From positions 52,176,879 through 52,240,878 of the forward strand of contig CM074187.1 of NCBI GenBank assembly GCA_037179385.1: DNA of 64,000 nt, read 5' to 3'. How positions within the stretch are numbered: the first letter of the stretch is position 1; the number at the start of each line of letters is the position of its first letter. Made by a program: the position numbers and the translations under genes. The notes below the pieces were generated by a model. The model was not told where the DNA came from and ran no database searches. It saw only the letters and a list, made by a program, of their open reading frames with translations. Shown here piece after piece: positions 37,059 to 64,000 of the stretch. The DNA comes from Holothuria scabra. Taxonomy: Eukaryota > Echinodermata > Holothuroidea > Aspidochirotida > Holothuriidae.

Positions 37059-40000
37059 GTAGAAATGACAATTTGGGCCGTCATATTGCCTTTGTTACCC
37101 ACGATTCCAAGTTTGTATTCTCTTTGGATGCGTTGCCAATGGAGAATGAGTTTTTAACGCATGCGATTAAGTACAGCTATAACGATAGTGCTTTCATTGA
37201 ATGCAAAAACAAGGTAAAATATTTTGCTACCTTGATGTTTTTTCAAACTCATAATAAGCAACTATGGTAATGGCGTTGTGGCGTGGAATTGTGGGAGCAA
37301 ATTACACAAACTTAGCTCATAACATAGTGCAATGCGACCCCTTTCGTGCAGTACAGTCATGCATGAGGCTTAGCTAAGAATCCGTACAAAAAATTTGCTG
37401 CTATAACTCTTACTGTTCTTTTAAATTAGAACATATCACAAAACCCCGTAATCAACTTGGAGTTTACGGAATTAAACAAAACGGATGTTTAACTGAAACA
37501 AACTAAACAGTGCTTCTACATTCTCCTATATCTTTTCAATATTATATTTTAACTTTTATCTCCCAAGCCGGATTTGTACTGAGTTTGCGCAGGGAGTTGT
37601 CAACTCCCTGGTTTGCGTGAATAAACCTGCTGGGCAGGAGCTTGGCTTCCTGTTTGTTAGTAACACCAGTGAAGATACAAGCTGGTTTTAAGGGAACCGA
37701 AATGACAGCTGCGCAGGGTACTATACGAAGAAAACTGTCGAAGGCAAATGCAAATTGATGATAGTGCACAATACACGCCCCATGAGATTTTGGGGATTTT
37801 GTATATACCAATCAATATCTGGCAAAGGTTTGTTTTAAGAGAATAGGCTGATTATTTGTAAAATCTTTAAAAGTGAGGTGTTCTTAGTTTAGGCAGCTAT
37901 TGATTTTGTCGAACAATAACGATTGTTCAATATTTGTCTATTTAGATGTGATAAATATAAAACCCAGAGTGACAATTACAAAACCAATACTCTTCCTTTT
38001 CACCAAAGAACTATAGGTTCGTGTGTTGTGTGGATGTGTATGTGTTTGTCACATGTTGTTAATTTATATGTTCTTTGATGTGTTATTAATACTTATACAT
38101 TTTTCAAATGTTTCTTAGCCTACTATTTTGTTTTCTTCATTATATATAAACTCAGTGCCTAGACACATGTTTTACTTCATTGTATAGTGAATAGCAACCT
38201 GGTAAAAAACGCCGTAAATGGGGTATGAAAAGTTAACTATTTTTGTTTATTAGCCAAACAACACATTGACATTTTGAAAATGTATTTTTGTTAACTTAAT
38301 GTTCAAGACCAGAGTCGGTAAATAGTATACAGAAAAGATCAAACAGAAGCATTTGATCATGAAACTTTATCATCAATTCCATTCCATTTGAGTTACTGTT
38401 TACTATTTTTTATTATATGTGAAGAAGAATTGAACCACAGCAGACCCAAAAGGTATATCGTGCAGAGTTTAGACAGCACAACCTTACTCTACCCTCTTCA
38501 CCTCAATATCTCTTTTACTGAGAGTGAAGAGTAGGCCTATCTTTAGGAGAAATGTCAAAGTTCATATATACTCAACTTTGCTTATGTGAGCAAGGGAAAG
38601 GGGATGTTCCCCAATATTTCGTATTACCCTAAACCCGCGTTGAATCTGTAAATAAATTAAGAGAAAATTTTTTAAAAGAAACAAAGATTCCGGCAGAAAT
38701 GTGAACCCAAATTCAGTTAGTGCAATACGCCTATGTGTTTGTATCTCCTTATCAGACATCCAATACTTGAAACAATGCGTTGATGTCCTAGACAAACAAA
38801 AAAGTGAAATTTATGAGCAAAAAATGTCACACCAGAATCAAATCTGTAAACTAAGAGAGCCATCATTTTGCCAATAGATATAGAGACGTACACAGGAAGT
38901 GTGAGGTGGGGCAGTCAATTCCCCTGACTGACATGTGTAGGGTCAACAGGGGCACCGAAAAGTTTTCGTAATCGAAACTGTCTAAATGCAAAATGGTGTT
39001 TCGTATATGATGCACTTAGAATGTCAGGAATTACTGTTGTTTGGCAGGTACCAATTGAAAAAGAAGGCTATAGTTGCAATAGAAGATTGGCAATGTTTGA
39101 GCATTCCCTGTCCTGGGTGGAACTGTTTGCTGCTAAAGGGGGGGGGGTAGTTCAGATAATATGCTATTTTTGAATAAATTTTGAAGCATACTTAAAATAG
39201 GCAGGGCGCTCAATAGGCGCATTTCTTGTGCTGGGTCAGTTACCAATTGAAAAGGAAAAGTATTTAAAGAGTCGCAATAGAGGGTTGACCATGTTTGAGC
39301 ATTCGCTGTCCTGAGTGGAACTGTTTGCTGTTTAAAGAAGGGAGGGGGGGTTGAGATAATATGCTGTTTGAAAAATTTTGAAGCACACTTCTTAATACGC
39401 AGGGTTGGCGCATTTCTTGTGCTGGGTCAGACTAATTCACACCACTTCCGAGTGATTTACTCACAACTTAACTTGCTCCTTTTCCCCTACTACTTTAGGG
39501 AGGTGGAGCCATGCGCCCCCTTTCCGCATGTAACTTAATATATGAGACTCTAATGTTAACCAATTGCATTTCAGATGGCTTTGAAGCAGAATTTGTTACA
39601 TGGCATTAGCGGTTACAACCTCCAGTCGGACAGCAATACTCTTGAATGGATTTAAATCCAAATTACTGTAGCACGGTCAGGGCGGTCTACGCACCAGGCT
39701 TGGGTTCTTTGCTTTGAACGTCATCGCTTTTCCACTGGGCCATGTCACTCTCCCGCTATAGTATTCGTTAAAATGTTTCTGAATTTAGTGGGAGTCATAT
39801 AGACCCTTAAAACGGTAAGGCTAGTTTTGAACTTCAGTACTTGCGAAACAAACAATAATACATTTTTATCGGTTTTTTCAAGCACTTTCCTGCAACAAAT
39901 TACTCCTGGCGCAAAAAGAAGAAGACAATAAAAGAAATGTTCATACCACAATATCCTGGAATGGAGAACATTACTCTACGTGTGATTCACATTTTTCCTT

Positions 40001-40184
40001 TTTGACTTTCATTGGTTGCTTCAATTTTTTGAATGTATTGGTTCGGGATTGGTGTCTCTTCTTTACTACTGTAAATTTTGTTTAATCAATCGTAGCGTAC
40101 CATCTCAATCGTTGCCTTTATGTGGACGTTTCATTCAGTACAAGTATAGCAGGCTTCAACACGCATCCCTATTTATTCTTTACA
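37059..40184. other. Upstream of gene A copy 2, no coding region seen
   Basis: Matches 1959-5092. The missing 5' exons of gene B, if they lay here on the minus strand, would also be expected in 1959-5092; none was found. Confidence 0.55.
39050..39433. repeat. Tandem duplication of the same unit (copy 2)
   Basis: Counterpart of 3953-4341, with a spacing of 192 because the G runs are shorter. Confidence 0.8.
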
Positions 40185-53625
<13,441 letters not shown>

Positions 53626-53971
53626 AAAGAGAGTCATCTGTTTAGAAATTAAAGCAAATTTTCATTGTGAATTTGTGAAATATTCTAGAACTGCGTGGTT
53701 GAAGTCAACACGTTTTCATGTGAAGCAATTTATATGATCAAAACTTTATAGCAATGGGAAAATATGAAAATTTGCAATTGTTTACCTACCAGTTTTAAAT
53801 GACTTTTTTGCATTGCACATTGAGCTCACGTCTAAATTTAAGAGTGATGGTTTCGCGAAGATGTTTTAACCACCTGTGACATGGTGAAGATTAAGGCACA
53901 TGCTGGAGGTGGGAGCGTGCGAAGGAGCATATTTGTGTATATTAAATAGATCTTGTTGTCAGTTTTTTTCT

Positions 53972-53977
53972 AATAAA
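53972..53977 (+). promoter_or_regulatory. Candidate polyadenylation signal for gene A copy 2
   Basis: AATAAA about 350 bases after the exon 7 stop codon, matching 18930-18935 in copy 1. Assigned by position only. Confidence 0.4.
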
Positions 53978-55329
53978 CGCAAATATAGCATCAACTGGGT
54001 ACACACAACCTTGGACATGGAGAGGGAGAGCGGAGGGGGGGGTCGAGCCTGATCTGTGTGGTTATCACTTGTTCTGTATCGTAGGCAGGACAACCGGGTT
54101 TGGTGGGACACACCAATGAAGGAGGGTTGATTTCCGCGGGAGGGGTTCCTTGACTGGGATGTTACACTATGTTGGGAGCAAACGTACCAATGTTGCAAAA
54201 CGTTTACGACGTTCTTTTTGAAAGGTGTCTTCGTCTTCGTACCCTACGCGCTAACTGATGATCGCTTGGAGTTTTAACAGTTTTAAGTTTAATCTTCATT
54301 ACTGATAAAGCCGTCGAAATTCCATAACAGAATAACATGCAAACGAACTTGAAATGAACCAAATATTTCCCTGAGTGGCATGCAAATATTGACGAACTTA
54401 TGAATCAAACCAGAATCTGTGATGTTCGTGCTTCTTTATAGCTGTTTGGGTGAAAGTTTAAGACCACCGTCCTGAAAAGTATTTAATTAAGTTGGTATTT
54501 TTAAATAAAACAGTTTACAAACATTTAACACTATTTACAGAGAGAACAAATGAGGATTTCGAGGATGGGGTGGGTAAGAATGCTTTCTCCCACCATATTT
54601 TAACTGGATGTTTTTACTTCACATGCCTATGTGATGTTGGGTTTGGTGGAGGTCAAGCGTCATTCGAGGTCACAAGAGCTAAAATGGTTAAATGAGATAT
54701 GTCGAGATAGAAAGCTGTGATACTGTCAAATTCAAAGCACAGATACATTGAAATATGGGGACGGGTCGGGCCAATTTTTGCAAATATTGACGTTATCTTT
54801 TTATTACTTATTTATTTGCCCCGTTTTAACATAATTGTGTCTAGAGGGCAATGGGGTATTCCCGGTTAGACACCTTACATACTTTAAGTACCGCAGAATA
54901 CTTGAGCATTTTAAAAGCAAGAAACATTACAAAATATGAATAACATGCACAAAAAAGAAAGGGAAAAAACAGTGAAGTTGACGTTATCTTTTAACACAAC
55001 AGCAAAAGGCCATATTCTGGCATTCTGACAACATTAAATTGTTCCTATACGAAACAGTTATTTACCGCACACATTCCGTTATAGTAAGAGAACCATAATT
55101 TGGTTAACTCAGACCAACAGCATCAGTGGCGGCACCTGGATTTAAGAGTTATAGGGCACATGGAGGCCACGAGGAATGATTGGGGCGAACAATTTCTCTC
55201 AAAAGGGTGAGTCAATGCCGCTGGGGTCCAGGGAATACCTTAGGGTCCCTTAACGTTCACAGAAGTAACAAGGAGAGGAAAAATTGGTTCACGCGGTAAT
55301 TACTGCTTATTGTCACATATGGGAATCAC

Positions 55330-55405
55330 GAGCTGTTATAGCGTAGTGGTCACAGAATCTGCCCGGAAAGCGGAGGATGGTAGGTTCGGTCCCCCGTCCG
55401 GCTCA
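55330..55405 (+). ncRNA. Second tRNA-like sequence (copy 2)
   Basis: Same as 20291-20366 in the second copy, same arms and same weak T stem. Confidence 0.45.
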
Positions 55406-55555
55406 ATTTTTCTCTCTTGTATTTCCTTTAGAAACCGTTCCTTCTGTGATAAGGGTTTATACTCTACCTTGAATCGGTTTAAAATTCATGATCGAATGCA
55501 CTACTACAACACTTTCGACCTACAAATTCTAACTTCGATCTACCAACGTCGACTC

Positions 55556-55605
<50 letters not shown>

Positions 55606-55689
55606 TACATATATATATATTATATATATATATAAATATAAATATATGTAACGTACAAAAAGAAAAGCATCATTCCTATACAAAAATAT

Positions 55690-55801
55690 AGGCACAAAGG
55701 AAAAAGACGGAAATTCCAGTTAAAATAATAATAAAATAAATAAAAATTGGCGGCCAAAATATATTTTTCTAACTGGTATTTCCGTCTTTTCTTTTGTGCC
55801 T
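55690..55801. repeat. Foldback element (copy 2)
   Basis: Counterpart of 20651-20763, with one T fewer in the right arm. Confidence 0.75.
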
Positions 55802-55850
55802 ATATATATATATATATTTTATTTATATATATATATATTCCTTCAGTTTT

Positions 55851-55883
<33 letters not shown>

Positions 55884-55913
55884 ATTTGTATAATATATAT
55901 CTTTATATATATA

Positions 55914-55966
<53 letters not shown>

Positions 55967-55967
55967 T

Positions 55968-57216
55968 GAACAGGCACGAACGGTGTACAGCGAGCCAAGA
56001 TACATCACCTATTAGAATAATTACACAGTAGATGTTTGTTCCTGTGTCTACAAGAGCTTATCAGTTCGTTTTTTTATTAAGAGTTGCTAAGGAAGGTTTG
56101 AGTATAATGAAGAACTTTTCTTCAAGACAGAGATTACAAGTTTTAGATGATGTGGAGTATGCTCGAGCTTTGTTCATGAGTTTTCATTTAACGGAGTGTT
56201 CTACATTTGTATCCTTTAGTTACCAGATGTATTCACTGAGTGCAGTTGCGTTTCTTTTGTCTTTGTGTTTAAAGCTAGACTTTTGGTCGGTGTATCTTGT
56301 TTTGAATGTGTTCTCTGTTAGAACAATGTATGTTTCTTCGTTGTGGTTGTCGTGGCGTGTTACAGTTGCTTGGTACACAATGTTGTTCCTGAGGCAGTTG
56401 CCTTCCAATGGGCACTCACTTTGCTTTCTGCTTCGCGTTGCTGGTTGTACTTCCTGTTTCGCCAGTATGTATTTGTTGTGCGCTGATATAATTTGGTCTA
56501 TGTTTGCCATGCAGCTGTAACTCAGTTTCACTGTGTTTCTGTTGAGTAAAGTATGTAGTTTGTGCCCAGGTGGGAAGCAGCTGTCCAAGAGGTTAAAGAA
56601 TTTCTTGCCAATGTTGGTTGTGACACTGTCACTAAACGGGAGGTTGAACTAGGTTATGTTCCTATTTCGTCTTCGTTTCAGGGCTCCCTTGGAATGACTG
56701 GTGCTAGGGGTTGGGTCTCGTACTTTAGGTTGTACCCATAGCCACTTCTTTGTAATGCTTCTTGTTGTACGGGCGATGATGTGTTGAATGTTTTCGTCGG
56801 AAGAAATGTTGGATAGTCTCCTGTTGATGCTTTCTGGAATGTTCTTTATGATAAGTGGGGGGTGGTTGCTCTGTTTGTGCACATAGAGAGGGGTGTCCAC
56901 AAGTCTAGCTTTAAACACAAAGACAAAAGAAACGCAACTGCACTCAGTGAATACATCTGGTAACTAAAGGATACAAATGTAGAACACTCCGTTAAATGAA
57001 AAATCATGAACAAAGCTCGAGCATACTCCACATCATCTAAAACTTGTAATCTCTGTCTGGAAGAAAAGTTCTTCATTATACTCAAACCTTCCTTAGCAAC
57101 TCTTGATAAAAGAAACGAACTGATAAGCTCTTGTAGACACAGGAACAAACATCTACTGTGTAATTATTCTAATAGGTAATGTATCTTGGCTCGCTGTACA
57201 CCGTTCGTGCCTGTTC
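55968..57216 (-). mobile_element. Penelope-like element, 5'-truncated, with inverted 3' end (copy 2)
   Basis: Same element as 20926-22175: RT end at 56649-56918, GIY-YIG part at 56220-56588, inverted arms at 55968-56281 and 56902-57216. One G-run is a base shorter than in copy 1, so the RT part reads on through RRRNRNIT before the TAG that replaces Trp. Confidence 0.82.
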
Positions 57217-61218
<4,002 letters not shown>

Positions 61219-61473
61219 TCAAACATAAATTTGCATTTTGCATTTTGTTTTCCTCTTACAATAATAGACATTATCGATACAAAAATCATAACTGCGGTAC
61301 ACTCCGTTTAGGTTGGAGGTTGGCATAACATCAATTAACGAACCACCAGCAGGCATCATAATAATCGGCGCAGTTGTAAGAAGGAGAATGAAAAAAAAAA
61401 TAGTCAAAATCAAAGTTTTCCTGGTAAGAAACTGAAAAATCTTGATCACAGTGATGATGCATGTAGTCGAATC
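61219..61473 (-). pseudogene. Orphan FReD C-terminal exon, degenerate (copy 2)
   Basis: Same relic as 26178-26432 in the duplicated segment, with the same in-frame stop and the same shifted ANLNGVY motif. The lesions therefore predate the split of the two copies, or the copies are alleles. Confidence 0.75.
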
Positions 61474-63474
61474 CTGTAGAAACAAATGTATACGTAGATT
61501 GGACATGTCAATGTCAATAAGTGTTTTGCTAGTGAGATCCCATACAGTGTGATAAATATTCGGGAAATAAACTTGAGTCACCAAATTGTATATCTAAATT
61601 TTTAACGAACAATTCCTTCCTTTTTTTGTAAGCCACGTGCGTGTGCTTCCCTATGATCATCTGATACGCAATGCAAATAAATAACTAATGGCGTTATTTG
61701 ATATTCCACGGTGATACATGTATACGAGTTGGTACTTTTGAAGGATGTCACTGATTAATTGAAGTCTTTCGTCGTTCCAAACTTCATTTATAGCAGGGAG
61801 ATGTTTACAGCATGGAAGTACTACCTCGGAGGTTGTACTTCCATGTTTACAGGTAGTCTGAAGAAACTCTCAATTAAAACATCTCTTTAACTGATTGCGC
61901 ATTAAAAAATGCAGAGTAGTTCATATAACTCATTTCATACTGAGAGTGTTTGAGTACACATTAGGGCCTTGTATGTTTATAAGGGTATGCCGTGAAGCAA
62001 TAACTTCTGATAGTGTCTGGAGGAGGATGAGTTTAAGACACTTGTGGGAGGAGTTAAAAATTAGTAGGTTGAGAGAATTGGAATTGTTTCGGGTGATGAA
62101 TAACTGTCTGTAATTCAATTCAGTGTCATGACACATGGTCAATTAAGTAGTTGCAGTTCCCTATAATTGCGGGTTTAGGGAACCACGCTTTAAAAATTAA
62201 ATGCGTCCACTATTCCAGAAAAGGCTGATTTAATTCAACCCCTGCTCAACAGCACTCTAAAACTCTCGATCTGTTTGTAATCCTACAAAATGGTATTTGC
62301 GGTACAAACTGTTTATGCATGGACTTTCATATTTACACTTTGCGTTAATAGGAACAAATGTGCTAGTATTCTATAGAAACAAGTCGGTGGGGAGCATTCC
62401 GATATCACAAATTTCAAATGGTCCCGGTTAAAAATAAAAAAAAACTTGCCCAACCGCAATTGCCGGGTGTGGGGTATAACCATGTACTTCCTACATGGAC
62501 TTCCTACATGGACAGAGCATGTAACGCGTACGTCCTATCCGTAGATTGTCGCCACCGTCTGGGACCAAAGGCGCACCAAGATGGCCGCTCTGAAGCTATA
62601 ATTTGTATGATTTCACGACGACTCTGTAATATTTTAAAAAAGTATAACTTAAATGAAAAACAATATCATAATCCTGCAATACGTGTATAGTGATTTTGAC
62701 CTTACCTTGTATTATTTCGAAAATATTTCAACTTTTTTTGCAAAATCTGTGATTTACTTAGCAAGTCCAAGCTTTCATATAAAACCATAACAGACAGCCA
62801 TCTTGTGACGCCTTTTCTCACACGTACGGTAGCGACAATCTAACTTGCAGTATGCTCTGTCAATGAATAGGAAGTCCGTGAGTACAACACATCTTTGAAC
62901 TTGCGCCACGTCTACAACCTCTGGCAAAAGCAAACGGGAAATTTTCCTGACGGGAAACACAGAATCCACAATGTTCTTCAATTAAAGCCCCATATCTTCA
63001 AATATTTGTATAAAAAGGCAAAATCTTTGACTACCTGTATCTGTTGTCTTAGTCTTTACCCTAGATTATATTTTCAAAGATGTCTGTATTCTTGAAAAAA
63101 GTGAAAAGTTCTCCAATTAACCCCTTTTTCTCAAAATAGTTTTCTCAAATAAAAACTGAAATTACAAAGTTCAGCATGTTTTACTTTGACCACACTTCCT
63201 GTAATTTGTGTTACGGTACGCCATCACACTTCTGATTTCATCTTTCCGTTAATGTTAGCCGTCAAACTGCCTAGCTTTGTAGTACCGGTGCCTTGGTATA
63301 GTGTGTCAATATGCATGCGCCAAGTTTTTTCTCATGAGGATAAGGACAAAAAGTACCGATAGACCAATCAGCTTCTTGGAAATATTCCAAAATACCACTT
63401 CTTCGACTTTTCTTTGTCATTGTTACAAAGAATTGTGAAAGGAAAAGGTCAAACATACAAAGTCCCCTAGCAGT
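61474..63474. other. Intergenic after orphan exon (copy 2)
   Basis: Counterpart of 26433-28413. Differences from copy 1 become more frequent after about 62780, including a 17-base insertion near 63364. Confidence 0.5.
61811..61845. repeat. 35-bp near-perfect palindrome (copy 2)
   Basis: Identical to 26770-26804, including the flanking TTTACAG repeats. Confidence 0.8.
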
Positions 63475-64000
63475 GGCGCAGCTGCATTTTTTCAGGTGAG
63501 GGGCGGGGGGGGGGGGCAAGCACCCACATTCTACGGATATTTTTAAAGTTTTAACGCCACTGTAGGCTACTAAAGAATTAATTTGTGGCGCGCAAAGCGC
63601 CGCAAAATTTTTGCCCTTTTTACACTACTGTTTGAAAATACGGAGCTTGTATTGCAGAAAATTATGGATTCTGGGTTTCCTGTATTGAAATTTGAAAATT
63701 GTAGATTGTTAAAGAATCTTCATTTCCTATTGGCAAATCTGAGATTGCACATAGCTTTCAAAGATCGTTGTCTACATAATGTTATTTAATGCCTTACGAA
63801 TTTAGGCTGTCCGACTACATTTTAAAAGTCACGAACTTATATTGCAGAACATTTGGAATTTTATGAGAGAAATTTTATGAAGCTTTATGAAAATAGCACT
63901 GTAGTAGCCGGTGTCACTTGATGATCTGGTGTAACATAAGGCAAAATTCCGATTTTGTCAATTTCCAGGGCTCGAAAACGTTTACGAAACTGACTAATGA
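63475..64000. mobile_element. hAT-like MITE, copy 2, cut by the window end
   Basis: Left end CAGTGGCGCAGCT and interior match 28414-28946; the right terminus lies past the window. Confidence 0.65.

Overview
This is eukaryotic DNA: AT-rich, intron-rich, with long (TA)n microsatellites, many short inverted-repeat elements and a dead Penelope-like retroelement. It is most likely from a marine invertebrate deuterostome. Fibrinogen-related secreted proteins of this style (ficolin or 'fibrinogen-like protein A' type) and the repeat style suggest an echinoderm such as a sea cucumber. The species is an inference.

The window has two main parts. Positions 1959-28946 and 37059-64000 are two near-identical copies of one segment, about 35.05-35.1 kb apart and in direct orientation. 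The second copy begins at the first base after a 100-N assembly gap (36959-37058) and is still running when the window ends. Whether this is a true tandem duplication or two uncollapsed haplotypes cannot be settled from the sequence. Positions 1-1958 and 28947-36958 appear once.

Each copy carries one plus-strand multi-exon gene (gene A: exons in 5093-18583 and 40185-53625). Seven exons with matching splice phases encode a secreted protein. The order is signal peptide, an N-terminal and middle fibrinogen (FReD) segment without its C-terminal exon, a TIL domain, a TILa/VWC-like module across an exon junction, an EGF-like domain, then a complete FReD with the calcium-site DRDND motif. The full reading is about 515 codons. 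The phases also permit two shorter isoforms, each with one complete FReD. Copy 1 has a one-base frameshift in the last exon; copy 2 has one-base frameshifts in exons 3 and 6. Each copy is intact where the other is broken.

On the minus strand each copy has a degenerate orphan FReD C-terminal exon (26178-26432; 61219-61473). The unduplicated part contains two intact minus-strand FReD exons (36431-36701 and 30953-31212) of a second gene (gene B), whose 5' exons are lost at the gap. Gene B is convergent with copy 1 of gene A and divergent from copy 2.

The remainder is introns and intergenic DNA with mobile-element debris: a 5'-truncated Penelope-like element with an inverted copy of its own 3' end, a TIR element embedded in TA repeats, hAT-like MITEs, several strong hairpins and two tRNA-like sequences. 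The FReD proteins are presumably secreted pattern-recognition lectins of innate immunity, by family knowledge; no ligand can be read from the sequence.
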